A DNA stretch of 64,000 bases, from NCBI GenBank assembly GCA_003586115.2, contig QVOM02000034.1, positions 17,963,444 through 18,027,443 of the forward strand. The letters run 5' to 3'. This document shows positions 28,291 through 40,927 of this stretch, piece after piece. The position numbers and the translations under genes are program-made. Position 1 is the stretch's first letter; each line of letters begins with the position of its first letter. The DNA comes from Salvator merianae (taxonomy: Eukaryota > Chordata > Lepidosauria > Squamata > Teiidae). Below the pieces are notes generated by a model that was given only the letters and a program-made list of their open reading frames with translations, had not been told where the DNA came from and ran no database searches.

Positions 28291-28297
28291 TTAGAAG

Positions 28298-28480
28298 CCT
28301 TGCTGTAGCTCAGTGGTAAATTATCTGGCCTGCATGTAAAGGGTCCTTAGTTCAGTATTTGGAAGAAGACAATGGCAAGCCATTTCTATATCCTTTCTTA
28401 AAAGTCTGCGAGGATCAAGCTCAGTGTGAGGATGGCAGGACCCAGATGGCCACAAAAATCTCAGGAGTGGGAGGCTTCAG
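28298..28480 (+). mobile_element. tRNA-derived SINE
   Basis: The head TGCTGTAGCTCAGTGGTAAA includes a good A box (TAGCTCAGTGG at 28306-28316). A decayed B box lies near 28350. The downstream GACAATGGCAAGCCATTTCT is the BovB-type tail shared by squamate SINEs. The anticodon-loop region and B box are mutated, so it is not a functional tRNA gene. Confidence 0.7.
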
Positions 28481-28947
28481 ATGCATTGCAAGAGGTGAGA
28501 TGTGTACTGTCAAACAGCCATCAAACTCAGCCTCTGACATCTTCACAACTATGGAACACAAGTACGGCAGCTGAGAAGTTTTGGGGTCATTTTTGATCTA
28601 ACACAATATTAGCATGGGTGGAAACTGCCCTGTTAATTCATATCCTCCCCCTGCTGTCAGTCAGCATGGTGGAGGAGGAGATTAATTTGACTACAATCCA
28701 TACTTTGAGTGCTTTATCCAACCCAGTGACTAGGGCAACTCCAAGGGTGGATTCTGTACCTCTGGAGCAACCTGTAGGTCAGTTGGAGATGAGCCTGATT
28801 GTCCTCCATGCCCAGGATGCTCACAGAGTGCCAGATTTTGGGAGTAGGAATGCAGCCTGAGTCTTTGCCAAGTGTGATTAGAATCTATTATTTAGGAAGT
28901 TTGGCATTTCAGTTGTTGTTGTCATACTGAAGAGTGGTTCCTTGCTC

Positions 28948-28949
<2 letters not shown>
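28481..28949. other. unassigned block after the SINE
   Basis: An 80-codon open frame at 28618-28860 shows no domain I recognise. The text resembles retroelement-derived sequence rather than intron background, but I cannot name the family. Confidence 0.3.

Positions 28950-28983
<34 letters not shown>
28950..28983 (+). repeat. (TG)n microsatellite
   Basis: Seventeen perfect TG units. Confidence 0.98.
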
Positions 28984-28986
<3 letters not shown>

Positions 28987-29639
28987 CTCCTTCAGTTTAT
29001 TGCAGTGCTTGATCTGTATATCCTGTTAATACAGATAGGGAGCCATGGCTTATGGGGTACCTGTATGGTGGCAGAACACGTAGGACAGGGCTCCAGTTGG
29101 AGATTTCTGTTTGATGTTACCGAACTATGTTTTGATTTGCAGCAGCTCAAAATACAATTCAGAAGGATCAAAAGGAAACTTCCAACCACTGTGCCTCTGC
29201 TTCAGTCCTGATTTGCATATTGCAGATGTAAATGGAAGCATTAATGCATTCAATATTGTATATCATTCTTTTCTTAATAGTATTACAAAGAAAAAAATGT
29301 CCTTTATTGCATTGTGATTTTGATCAAAGGTTAGACAAGGCATGTGCCTGAATGATTATTGGCTATAGAAGCTAAATTGTGTATTATTGCATAGAGATAG
29401 ATTATCAGAGTGTCAGATACTGAGAAGAAGTATAGGTTAGATATTGTTTTTATGCCCTGTTTATGGGCATCCTTGTTTGTTGTCCTGGAACTCAGAGGCT
29501 TCCATTAACATTAACCATGGTACTTTATTGGAGTGACTTCAGGAACTGAAACTAAGAGGCACCGTTTTACAGAGGTTTTCTTCCTATCTCTAACATAGGG
29601 TCTATAAAGTAGCAATGTAGGACTTTTTGTTCAACGCTT

Positions 29640-30660
29640 TGGAACATCTTTTGTGGAGTTTCTCATTAATTGTTTCTGTCCCCTATGCTCTCTATGAAGC
29701 TTCTGGGAGAGGTCATCAGGAGATTTGGAGTGAGATGGCATCAGTATGCTGATGATACCCAGCTCTATCTCTGCATTGCTTCTGAGGCAGTTCAGGGCTT
29801 GATTGTTGCCCAAAGGCTGAATGTGGATCACTAAATTGAAACTGAAGATAGACAAAATGGAGATACTGTGTATCATGTAGTCCTGAATCCAGGGTGTTGG
29901 GGGCATCAGATTCTGGAAAGGATTATTTTTCCCGGAAAGAGCTGGTGCATGGTTGGATCTGTTGCTGTCATTTGAGGCTCATGTGGCAGTGCTAACTACA
30001 AGTGTTTACCTTCATCTTCAACTGTTTAGTCAGCTTCAACCTTTCCTAGATAACAACATGGCCATAATAATTCATAGTCCGGTAACTTCCAGTCTAGTCT
30101 ACAATAATGTGGTCTACATGGGGCTACCTTGAAGATGGTGCAAAACACAGTAGCTCAGCTGCTAATGGGAGTTTCTGGCTCGATGATGCACATCATGCCA
30201 GTTGTAGAAGATCTGCACTGGTTCCTTATTCACTACCAAGCACTATTCAAGATGTTAGCATTTAAAGTCCTAAATGGTTTGGACCCAAATATCTTCCATA
30301 TAGACTTGACAGAGTTTTAAGATCACATAATGATGCCCTTCTTGTAGTTCCACCACCCTCAGAAGTGCGAGGGGTGATGGCATGTGAGAGGGCCTTTTTG
30401 GTGGCAGCCCCAAGCTTTGGAGCAGTGTCCCAAGCAGAGGTGTGCCAGGTGTCAATGTTATATGACTTTTGTCACCTGGTTAAAACATACCTCGTCACCC
30501 AGGTCATTGATGTTTAACATCCTCCGACTATTGTCCTACCCAGAGGAAGTGTTGTATTTTAAGTATCTTTTACTGATTTATAGATTTTTATCTTTTTAAT
30601 GTTGTAACTTGCCCTGGGATCATCTTGTGAAGGATAGAATATAACTATTTGAATGAAAAG
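29640..30660 (+). mobile_element. L2-like LINE fragment (RT end to 3' tail)
   Basis: The frame contains LLGEVIRRFGVRWHQYADDT with the catalytic YADD at 29745-29756. Further C-terminal blocks (LHWFLIHYQALFKMLAFKVL at about 30200) align with the copy at 35449-37232. It ends in a CTTGCCCTGGGATC-type tail. Several stops and frameshifts are present. The part 5' of the palm is missing. Confidence 0.85.
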
Positions 30661-33600
30661 CTATTGGAAGTGTGTAAGGTTATGATTAAAAACATGGTGG
30701 TTGGTTAAATGACTCTTTGGTCCTATTGGTAAAGATGTAGTAACATTAAAATAGGGGCTCTGACAGATACAGGAATCTGCAAATGAAAGTTATCTAACGT
30801 TATTTTATAAAATGACTGTGATACATATTACATGGTAACAGTTTTAGATATAAATGAAAACACCTCTAATTTTACTGTGGACCATGACTGAAAAATGATA
30901 ACTATATTTTAATATCTAAACATAACAAAACAGTTATCTTGGCAAGTTGCCACTTTTTTTAAACAAAGGTAGGAAGGATTATATAGGTGGTGAACAACAA
31001 TGAATCAGATTTGTGTGTTTTCTAAAGTATAAGGTATTTGTAGTATATAATGTTTGGTTTTTATTGTTGCATATAAACAAAGCACCTTGATTATCAAATA
31101 TAAAAGTTGTAAGGGTGCAAAAAGTTTGATTAAATTCACCAAATGTTAACTTCTGGTTAAATGTGTTGGACATTGCAGTGTTCATGTCAGAGTGCCTAGC
31201 ATTTCCTGGGTTATTCTCTGAGTTAGGATTACTGGGAATGTGCAGTGGTTCAGTTTCCCTCCCCAAGCTGTTTTCCTCCCTCACTTTGTGTGCTGCCTCA
31301 AGGAGAAGAGAAAGCAATCTACTTTCTTATGGAAGCAAACTGCCAATCCAGGGTAATAATAGCTTGGTGCCACACGGAAGAAGATTGCATCAAGCCTTCC
31401 CTTAACTCCCCAATGCAGCTCACAACTGGGGAGTCAAAAAAGAGACAGTGGTGTTGGCTTGGATGAGAGATCCTGATTGACCATAAATGCCTAATTGTAA
31501 CCCTACTTGCCAATCCTAAAAGAGTTTCCAGTGTAGCTGACAATTAAAAACCAACAACTTCAGGAAACTGTTTTAACTGGCTCTCAAGTGCCTAAAACAC
31601 TCCATGTAAACTGTTAACTATCACAGCAACCCTGAGTTAATAGGCAAACACTAACTTCATAGGTAAGCAACAGAAGACATGTCAAAGGTGTTTGCCTGGA
31701 GTCCCTGGAAAATTCACAGTTGTTTAAAGAAGTGGGCTTTAGTTGCTGCTGACAAGAGCAATGCAGCTGTTAAATACATAGTACAGTGTGTGCATTCTTT
31801 ACTTCTATGTAGTTTCATATGCATGTATCTAAATAACACTGTCTTCCCAGTGTTCTGTGAGATCCCATTTTCTTTTTGCAACATCTCCAGTTTTAGCTTA
31901 TGTGAAGGAAAAGCAAAAAATCTTCTCAGGCAGTTCCTACTTGTAGCTTAGCTGATATACTTGATTCAGACACTACTTTGTATCAGATTTTTATGTTGTA
32001 TAAATAGTGTTAGGTCATTTTGGGGGTTCATTTGAGTATGATGCCTGCAATCATAAGCAGAAACCCTACAGTCGTCTTTTTTATTGATTTCTGTAAATAG
32101 ATTTGTCTAAGCAAATGTGTACCTGGAAATGCACAGAACTGTTCGCATAAAGGAAGGATAGATTATGTGAAGTGATGTAAAACTTTCTTCATTTTGACAA
32201 AGCTCATCATTTTCCAATTTTTTTTTCTCTTGATTATCTGAAATCCTTTATTGGGTTCCAGATGACAGGGAAAAGAGTTGTAATAGTCAGAACAATCAAA
32301 ATTTCCATGAATTGTGTATGAAAAATATTTAGTAAAGGTTGCTATTCAGTTTAGTGTACCACAAGGTTATTCATTTTCTGTAAACACTAGATGGCGTGTT
32401 AGCCAGTAGTGGAAAATTCCAGAACTCACCATGAATGAGAAGGGTACTGTATGTTGAGTGAAGAGGACGCTATTTACCAGACTGCAGGACAGATGGAAAG
32501 ACTAGATCAAAAGAGGAAAGTAAGCTTCAGTTTATTTCTAAGAGCTGTCATCAAAGTTTCCCTTTCAGCGTGCTAGTCAGGTATTGTATATGCTAAGTTA
32601 TTCTTCCATCCAATTAACCTTGGCATTGTACATATTTTAATATACAAGCAAAGATATTTTTGTATTTTCAGAAAGTTCCACCCACCCCATACTGACAGTG
32701 ATTTTCATTCTGTTCTGCTCTTGTGTATTTAATAGAAAGAATTTATTGAAAGTTGTATAGCTGCAGAAATATTTAAAGAACTTTGCAGCTAGGATTCTTG
32801 GTATAAATTTTAAGATAAAATTGTGCCTCATATAATTCTTTGGGAAAAGCAACTCCTCTGCAAAAGTATAATCAAAAAGATCTTCTGTGCACTTCTGTCT
32901 AGAAAGCTGTCCTAGTAAAATAATAATGCTGGCATATGAACTACAGTACAGTAAATGGCATAAGTATGAAAGAAAACAAGGTGATAATCTTTGGACATTA
33001 ATATTTTGGAAATCTAACTTTAAAAGCATCTCCTTTCTAAATTCAGAAGAGTAACACATGCTTGTCAATGAAACCTCTGCAGTAATACTCCTTCTACTCC
33101 ATAATTTCTTAGACACCTCGTTAACTACTAGTTGAATAATACTCTATAAATGGAAACATAGCTTATTTTGTCCTTCAAAATAAAAGTAGTGCTGCTGACT
33201 GCGACTTGTCCAAAAACGTCTTAGAATTTGGTAAAAGTGCATTCTCTGTGAATTGGTGCTTGGTAATTTAAAGCCTCTTTATGTGGTTCCTTGTTAAAAA
33301 TTCCATAGCAGTTTATAGCATTGTTAGATTTTAATAAAACTAATAGTAAAATATCAAGAATCATGTTGAGTCAGATAGATTCTGCAAAAACTTGGTTGCA
33401 TGACGGTATGATATTGCAATTCAACAAAAAATTACCAGTTAAATCATCCAGAAGTTATCTCACTCAAAAGGTGTAGCTTCTGAACCAGCTTCGGGGCTGT
33501 GCTGACAGAACATATTTCAGTACTGTAATTTTAATTAGTGAATTCATTTATGTCCTGTCTTATACCCTGAGATCTCAGAGTTGGTTACAGCAATCGAAGT

Positions 33601-34735
33601 ATTGTCCATAAAGGCAGAAATTAAAAGCAGTTTAAAAAGTACAATACCCAGAAGAGGGATACTGCCTCTTCAGCTAAAGCCACAGGTAAAGAAGTGTGTT
33701 TTCACTAAGCACCAGAATTTATAGAGGGACAATGGTTGACACAACTCAGAAGGAAGACTATTCTACAGCATAGTTGCTATCCGTTAGCTTCTGAAGATGG
33801 TGGCATTGTCAAGCAGATCATAGTGGATGGCACCTTTTAGATCCTTGACATTAGATGCCTTAGAATTGTAACCTGTTTTTATGTTGCTGCCTACCCTTAA
33901 ATTAGTAGCCTAGTCTCGAGATTATTCTTCCTATTCAGAAATGACCAGAGCTGATGCATTAGGTAAAGCTCATAAAATGTTGCCCTAGCCGTTTCTACTA
34001 ACTAGGCCTCTGGAATTGCTGACAAAGGAAGAGGAATAGTGAGTATGTATGTACGTGTGCAGATATAGTAGGACTGTCTAAGGGCTGTTTGTGAGTTGTA
34101 TTGTCCCTTTTAGTTGTTAAAAATATTTCCAAAGGGTATGCATTGTTATATGTAGCTATATGTAGTTAAAAGTAAGTGGAAAATGTGGTGGGGAAGTGGT
34201 TGCTTGCATCTGAACAGTTTCAAAGTAAAACACAATTTAAGTACATTTTTTTAATAAAGAGCTACTTTAAAACTTTTAGCCTGGCTATGAATTATAATAC
34301 AGTTTGTATCACACTATTAAATCAAGTTATTCCCTATATATAGCCAGGTTTCTTTCTTTCTGTTAGTGTGGAAAGGCCCTTTAATTTCTGCAGTTATTTA
34401 GTTCAGCCTTTGCTGACTTGGTACCCTGCAAATATTCTTTACCTTTAATTATCCTGACTTGGGACAGTAAGAATTGGAATTCAGAATATCTGGAAAACAC
34501 CTTGGATGGTGAAAGCTAATTTAAATCTATATCCCGCTTTGACTCAAAGATCTATGATAATACTATTGCAGCAATCAGTGTCTGTGCATGGAAATGGAAG
34601 TCTCTCCTCCTGTGGTGCACTGGTTTATGGTCAGATCCAAAGAAGATTTGCCAGTATTGCATAAACTTCAAAGTCTACAAACAGGCATGTTGGGATGGGA
34701 TAAGTGGGGGCTTCCACTTGTGCTTATACACACTG
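30661..34735 (+). other. presumed intron, mostly unassigned
   Basis: AT-rich with no recognised exon. The longest frame outside the CpG island (minus, 32637-33116, 159 codons) is Leu/Phe/Ser/Lys-rich low-information sequence without a domain. About 33535-34000 has the texture of an old interspersed repeat with a 3'-tail-like start (GTCCTGTCTTATACCCTGAG). Confidence 0.4.
32384..32397 (+). promoter_or_regulatory. CTCF-like motif
   Basis: ACACTAGATGGCGT fits most of the CTCF core consensus (CCACNAGRKGGCRS), with a mismatch at the first C. A single motif match gives limited weight. Confidence 0.4.
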
Positions 34736-34739
34736 GCTG

Positions 34740-34999
34740 CTACTGATATGCCATAAGGGAAGGTATATAAAATCATGTATGGAATGGAAAAGTAGATAGA
34801 GAAAAGTGATGTCCTGTGTTGTACAACACCAGAACCAGGTACACTCCATGAAACTGAAGGGCAGGAGAGTTAGGAGCGACATGGGGAGGTATTTTTTTTT
34901 CCAGAGGGTCATTAGTCTGTGGAATTTGCTTACAGAAGATAGCAACCAGTCTTGATAGCTTTAAGAAAGGATTAGACAAATTCATGGAGGACAGGCTAT
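34740..34999 (+). mobile_element. CR1-like LINE 3' region, part 1 of 3
   Basis: It matches about 14580-14830 of the CR1 copy: the AAAATCATGTATGG block, the GAAGGGCAGGAGAGTTA block and TTAGACAAATTCATGGAGG. It is interrupted at about 35000 by L2-like sequence and resumes at 35301. Confidence 0.8.
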
Positions 35000-35300
35000 C
35001 ATCACCCTCAGTACCAAAAGGGGTGGGCATGTGGAATAGGGCCTTCTCAGTGATGGCTCCCAGAACTATGGAATAGTCTCCATCCTGAGGTGCGTCATGC
35101 ACCTTCACTTTATATGTTTAGGAAAGCAGTGAAGATGCATCTTGACGCCCTTGCCTTTGGTTAAATAAGGATACAATTTTTACTCCCCATTTTCAGACAC
35201 TGTTATTGTTCTAGTTTGTTCATTCTGTATTGGTTTTTAATGTTGTGGCCTGCCCTGGGACCTTTAGGTATAGGGTGGGATAAAAATGCAAATAAATAAA
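35000..35300 (+). mobile_element. L2-like LINE 3' fragment inserted in CR1
   Basis: It is nearly identical by eye to about 36935-37232 of the neighbouring L2-like copy, including GTGATGGCTCCCAGA, AGGTGCGTCATGCACC, and the tail GGGTGGGATAAA with AAATAAATAAA. It is truncated at its 5' end. Confidence 0.85.
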
Positions 35301-35448
35301 TACTAGAAATGGCTAGAGATAGGCAGGATGCCTCTAAAGGCCATTTGCAGGGACTTGAGATCAGGTGTGGGTTTTTCTGTTGTCTTCTGCTTGAGAACGC
35401 CTAGAGTCAGTTGATGGGCTACTGTGTGAGGCAGGATGCTGGACGAGA
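35301..35448 (+). mobile_element. CR1-like LINE, part 2 of 3
   Basis: It resumes with GAAATGGCTAGAGATAGGCA and AAAGGCCATTTGCAGGGA, equivalent to about 14855-14990 of the CR1 copy, and stops at GGACGAGAT where the second L2-like insertion begins. Confidence 0.8.
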
Positions 35449-37232
35449 TTCGTGGAGGATTGGATGTCACAATTGGGAATAGTCCAGAAGAAGTGTCCAG
35501 AGAACCATCTGGTCCAGTTATTTTGGATAAGTTTCAAGTGTTGCAGCCTGAGGACATGGACAAGCTGTTTGCAGGGGTTCGGCCGACAACATGCCTTCTG
35601 GATCCTTGCCTTCTTGGCTGATAAAAGCTAGCTGGTGAGGTATAACCAGGTGGGTCCAGGGAGTAGTGAATGCCTCTTTGAGAGATGAGATGGTCCTGCC
35701 AGCCCTTAAAGAGGTGGTGGTATGCGCCCTCCTCAAGAGGGTCTCCCTGGATCCAGAAGATTTAAACAACTATCGCCTGGTGGCTAATATATCTTGTTTG
35801 GGCAAGATATTGCAGAGAGCTGCAACTGTTCAACTGCAGGCATGCTTGGAAGAAGCTGATTATCTGAACCCATTTCAATCTGGCCTCAAGCCTGGGTTTG
35901 GCATGGAAACCTCCTTGGTTGCCCTGGTTGATGACCTTCTCTGGGAGAGAGACAGGGGGAGTGCAGCCCTGTTGGTTCTTCTGGATTTCTAAGCAGCATT
36001 TGATACCATTGACCATGGTATACACCTGGAAAGGCTACAGAGTTTAAGAGTTGGAGACAGTGTGTTCCATTGGTTCCATTCCTATTTCCAAGGCCAATCC
36101 TTGTGATAGTGGGAGACTCTTGGTTGACTCCCTGGCAACTCACTTGTGGGCTTCCTCAGGGGTCGATCTTATCTCCCATGTTCTCTAACATCTATATGAA
36201 GCTGCTTGGAGAGGTCATCGGAAGATTTGGAGTGAAGTGTCATCAATATGCAGATGACATCCAACCCTGTCTCTCTGTTCCAACTGAATCAGGAGAGGTG
36301 TTTGAAGTGCTTGAGAAGTGTCTGGAAGTGGTAATGGGCTGAATGAGGGCCAATAAATTGAAGCTAAATCCAGACAAGACAGAAGTGTTGTATGTTACTG
36401 GATCTCGAGTCTGTGAAGTTGGGAGGTGACCTGTTCTCAGTGGGGTTGTAATGCCTTGGAAGGGACAGGTGCGAAATGTAGGGATGCTCTTGGACTGTAT
36501 GCTGACGCTTGAAGCTCAGGTGGAGGCCATGGCCAGGAGCGACTATTCCCAACTGTGACTGGTCCAACAGCTGAGGCCCCTTCTAGATAGAGATAATTTG
36601 ACCAGAGTTATCCACACTCTGGTAACTTGCAGACTGGGCTGTTATAATGCTCTCTACATTGGGCTGCCCTTGAGGACGGTTTGGAAGCTGTGACTGGTGC
36701 AGAATGCAGTTGCTAGGCTGCTGACTGGGATAGCTGGCCGGATGCACATCACAACGGTCTTAAAAGAGCTGTACTGGGTGCCAATTTGCTGCTGAACCCA
36801 ATTCAAGGTGTTAACCTTAACTTATAAGGCCCTAAATGATTTGGACCCCAAATATCTAAAGGAACACATTTTTCCATATCGACCTGCCTGTGCCTTAAGA
36901 TCTGTAGGGGACGCTCTTCTGATTGTACCACCACTCTCAGTAGCAAAAGGGGTGGGCACCTAGGATAGGGCCTTTGCAGTGATGGCTCCCAGACTATGGA
37001 ATAGTCTTTCCCCTGAGGTGCGTCATGCACCTTCACTTTATATGTTTAGGAAAGCAATGAAGACACACCTCTTTGCCCTTGCCTTTAGCTAAATAAGGAA
37101 ACAGTTTTTCCTCCCCATTTTCAGACACTTACTGTTTTACTATGTTCATTTTATATTGGTTTTTAATGTTGTAACCGGCCCTGAGACCTTTGGGTAAAGG
37201 GTGGGATAAAATCCAGTAAATAAATAAATAAA
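35449..37232 (+). mobile_element. L2-like LINE, RT domain to 3' tail, inserted in CR1
   Basis: The frame 35666-35992 encodes EDLNNYRLVANISCLGK, FQSGLKPGFGMETSLVAL and LLVLLDF. After a stop, AAFDTIDH continues. LPQGSILSPMFSNIYM and HQYADDIQ follow, with the YADD motif intact at 36247-36258. A C-terminal region (LRSVGDALLIVPPLSV at about 36896) precedes the 3' end with AAATAAATAAATAA. Order and motifs fit the L2/CR1 superclade. In-frame stops show it is dead. The endonuclease half is absent. Confidence 0.88.
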
Positions 37233-37277
37233 TGGGCTGTGGCCTGACCCAGCAGGGCTCCTCTTATGTTCTTAACC
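37233..37277 (+). mobile_element. CR1-like LINE, part 3 of 3 (3' terminus)
   Basis: GGGCTGTGGCCTGACCCAGC followed by CTCTTATGTTCTTA is the standard 3' terminus and completes the CR1 interrupted at 35448. Confidence 0.8.
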
Positions 37278-37400
37278 TCAGATCAGTTTTGACTATTAGT
37301 GACTACATGGACACATCCACACAGCTTTCTTGATAAAGATTCAGAAGTGGTTTGCCATTATAATCTTTGGGGAGATTCTAAGGGATCAAACATGTGGCCC
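37278..37400 (-). mobile_element. SINE with BovB-like tail (fragment)
   Basis: The plus strand shows CTTTCTTGATAAAGATTCAG and GTGGTTTGCCATTATAATCT, the antisense BovB-type SINE tail also seen at 15290 and 48270. The head is not identifiable. Confidence 0.45.
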
Positions 37401-37879
37401 TTTGCTTCTCAGCCTCTTTTATCTATCTATACAGTATATAGTATATGTAGTTCATTTACTTGTTTTTGTTTTCTCTTTGTACTAACTTCTGGTGGTCATT
37501 TCTGTCTATCTGAGTAAAGGTGCAAAAGCAATTTAAAACGGAGGAGAGGTAACATATAAGCAGTAAAAACACTTGAAAAAGATAGGGGAAGCAAGGTAGG
37601 TGGCAGTTAGTGGACAGGCCTTGATTTCACAGCTGGCCGCATAGCATATTTTTGTCCAGGTTTTTTGTCCCCTAGAGTGAAGATCTCCGTTCATTCATTT
37701 GTCCTATGTTTTCAAGGTTTTTCCTTCTCTGCCTAAGCATTTTATTGTAAATTGATTCTGATTGTTACTGGGATTTTGATATTTGTGATTTCATGTCTTT
37801 TTTTCTATGTTTCTTCTTGAGTGCACTAAGGTATATAATAATAGTAGTAGTAATAACAATAATAATGTCCATGTGACAG

Positions 37880-38150
37880 TATCTGATGATAGTAGAGTTG
37901 GGAAAAAGTAGTTGTAAAAAGGCACCAGGCACAAAGATCTGCAAATTGCTATTGAGCATCTGTGGCAAAGGAAGGGGATGATTGTGCCATTAGTTACTGG
38001 TGCCTTTGGCATAAAAGAACTGGAGCAACATCTTAGCACCATGGGCATTGATAGAGTCACTATTCTTCAGCTGTAACATGTAGCACTACTGGGAACAGCA
38101 CACATTCTGTACAGATACTTCTGATTGTGTGAGGTCCTTGAGAAGAATCC
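37880..38150 (+). mobile_element. possible R4/Dong-like LINE C-terminal remnant
   Basis: A + frame reads GMIVPLVTGAFGIKELEQHL, then LSTMGIDRVTILQL, a stop, and ALLGTAHILYRYF. This order (VP-V-GA-G, then LQ-ALLGTA-ILR) is one I associate with the C-terminal end of R4/Dong-type or related LINE polyproteins. The assignment is from memory of the motif and is tentative. Confidence 0.35.
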
Positions 38151-38389
38151 AATTGAAACTGGTTATAAATATTTACTAGACTATGTGATGATGATAAATA
38201 ACCATCATTTTAAATTCACAGTTTTTCCCCACTTAACCCAGAGTCCCAAAGGCCATCCTCAGCAAATCCTAAAAGATTTTTTGAGACATGTTCCAACATT
38301 AGTAGAGAGAGGAGTTCATCTCTAAGAACGATAGAAGAAACAAGAAATATAGGTGATTGGCTAATCCCTTCATTATTCCTCCATTTTTT

Positions 38390-39395
38390 AAAAGCACTTA
38401 GTGACAACATTTAAAAGATCATTGACACCTTGTGAACAATCAGTCATCTCCCCTTCAGATAACCAAAAAGGTATTGTCTCAAGTTTGTATCAGTTATTAA
38501 CAGATATTGAATTTGGTACCCTCAATAATTTAAAAAGATTATGGGAGCCAGATCTTCAAATGGAGATCCCCCTTGATGATTGGTTAATTCTTTTAAAGAC
38601 TAAACCCTTCAGTGTCAACTCAAGTATTCATGAATTACAAATGAAAGTTATGTATTGTTGGCGCTTTACTCCAATTCAGCTAGCCAAAATGACTATATCG
38701 GTCTCACCCAAATGCTGGCATTGTCAAAAAGTGAAAGAAACCATTTTTTCATCAGTGGTGGGAGTGTGAAAAAATAATAACTGTTTGGCATATAATAGGA
38801 AAAGAAATAAATGAGACAATGAAGATAAACTTGACAATAACACCTGAATCCTGTCTGTTAAATCTTTTTATGGGATTAAATGCATCCTTGAATCACAAAA
38901 AATTTTTGAAGTTCTGCTTTACAGTTGCAAAGCAAATAATTGCAAAAAACTGGAAATATATGGACTCTCTACAAATTGATAGATGGTATATGAATCTCTG
39001 GACCATAGCCACGTCAGAATACATCTCTGCTCAGCTTCGGCCAATGGAAGGCCAGAACTCTATTTGTAAATTTAATACTATTTGGCTTCCCCTATTAGAG
39101 AACCACAATAAAACTGTTAGATTTCACCCCATTAAACCTTCACCCCTTCAGAAATGGTTACAAATTGATTCTGCCTTTATTTGACGTTATTAACAATACC
39201 AGCCAATTTATTTCGTTTTTATCTTAATTTTTCCATAGAAATGAGCCTTTTTTTTAAAATTGTTAACGTCATTCTTACTTTTATTTTATTGTATTATCTG
39301 ATTAGTGTTATTGTTCATATTCTTTGGATGCTTTCTTGTTAGATTTATACTTTGATTGTACTGTTACAAAATTAATAAAAATTAATTAAAAAAAA
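38390..39395 (+). mobile_element. L1 LINE: ORF2 C-terminal end, 3' UTR and poly(A)
   Basis: The frames 38401-38769 and 38819-39184, separated by a frameshift, encode the C-terminal part of L1 ORF2. The zinc-knuckle-like segment SPKCWHCQKVKETIFSS is present, followed by AKQIIAKNWKYMDSLQIDRW and TIATSEYISAQLRPMEGQ. A 3' UTR of about 200 bases ends in AATAAAAATTAATTAAAAAA. It is strongly 5'-truncated, as most L1 copies are. Only the frameshift near 38757 and the truncation spoil it, so it is fairly young. Confidence 0.85.
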
Positions 39396-40927
39396 AAGAA
39401 ATACAGGTGACAGGCAGTGCAGTTGAAGATTTGGAAGGTATTGCTTGAAACCTAATGAAGGAGAAAGATATTTGAAGGAACACTTATATTGCAGAATGAT
39501 CTTAAGGGTTTTTTTTTTTCTAGTTTCTATTGCTTCTTTTGTTTCTTTATGTTGCTTCTGTTAGTGACTGTCGCTCTACCTGTTAGTGAGCCCTTAAGCC
39601 CATCTGTCACGGAATTATCAAATTGTAACTCTGATTTCTTTTAGCTAATATTCTTTGGGATGAAATAAAAAGAAATGAACAATTTACAAACAACTTTTTT
39701 CTTTTTATATTAATCCAAACTGGGTTTCTTTTTGTCTTGCATCCCTTTGTAGAAAAGAGGTGTGAAAGATATTTACTGAAGGATCCAAGGCTTCATCTGT
39801 TACAAGTTTTTGCAATCTGTTTTCAAAAGATTGTCATGCTTTGGAATGTGCTGCATGTGAATAATGCTACCAGTGTTTGCATATGTACTGTAATATTGGA
39901 CTTGAGTCCTAAATCCGTTTAACTAGAAATGTATGTTGGTAGTCGAGAGAGAGAAAATTCTTTGATTGGAATCTCAGCACATTGATTTTCTTGAAGATAC
40001 TCTGGCAGTAACAGGAATTCTGTCCTTTTAAGATTTTCATGGAAAGCAAGCAGATAAAGTACAATGATAAAAACAGAATTACTTAACCAATGTGGTTATA
40101 CATAGCTGTTGGCTTCTATGAAATACACCCTATTCGTATCCCAAAAAAGCATTATTTTGCTTTGATGACAAGGTTTTATAGTTATGTACAAGCTTAATTT
40201 GACTGTTAAAATAGTTTTCACTTCGATTGCTTATACAGTGTGACTACTAGCAGTACCACAAAAAGTCCTGTAAGACTTGGCAAGATGCAACAGGGTATTC
40301 ATGTAAATTCTGTTTGTGAGTGTTGAACGGATTGTGAGTTTAAAGGAGTAGAACAGGCATGCCAACAAACTCCATTAGCATTATTCTTGCATGTTCATAT
40401 CAGATCTCCCTATGAGAAGGTCTGAAGGGACAATGCTTGATTTTGGAGTGTCTTCTAAGCATGTTTTCACAGTGTATTCTTAAGATCTTTTTGCTGGTCT
40501 TAAGACCATAGTACAGATTTGACATTACTTCCTTCTGAGCTTTACACTGAACGCAGGGAGGTCTGAATTGGACCTGGCACATTGAGGCCTGCACCTTAGC
40601 ACCCCAAATATGTAGTTGTCAAAAATTCTTCCCTTTGGTGATTCCTCTTAAAAAATAACCAAGAGACAGAATGAGCTGCTATGCTTAGGTTTAGGAAGTT
40701 TTGTGAGGAACAGGGGAAATATACTTTTAAGTGCTATATTCCCTACAGTCTGTTAGCAAAAGGCATGCTAACTTACAGAAAGAGTGCATAAGTCAATGTT
40801 TGTTGAAATGTTTTAAAATTTTATTGATAGAGGAAACATCCTGCTAAAGATTCTGCTTTGTATTTTCCTGAAAATGTAAGGCAGTAGTAGACTGTGAAAT
40901 ACTGTGTGTGAATGATAATATTTAATA
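39396..40927 (+). other. presumed intron, unassigned
   Basis: AT-rich, with no repeat or exon that I can name. Confidence 0.45.

Noticed and set aside
28298..28380. Possible tRNA gene
   Set aside because: The A box is good, but the B box and cloverleaf are decayed and a SINE body follows, so it is a SINE head.
32637..33116. 159-codon open frame on the minus strand
   Set aside because: It has no recognisable domain, low-information composition and no promoter or splice context. In 64 kb over six frames one such frame is plausible by chance.
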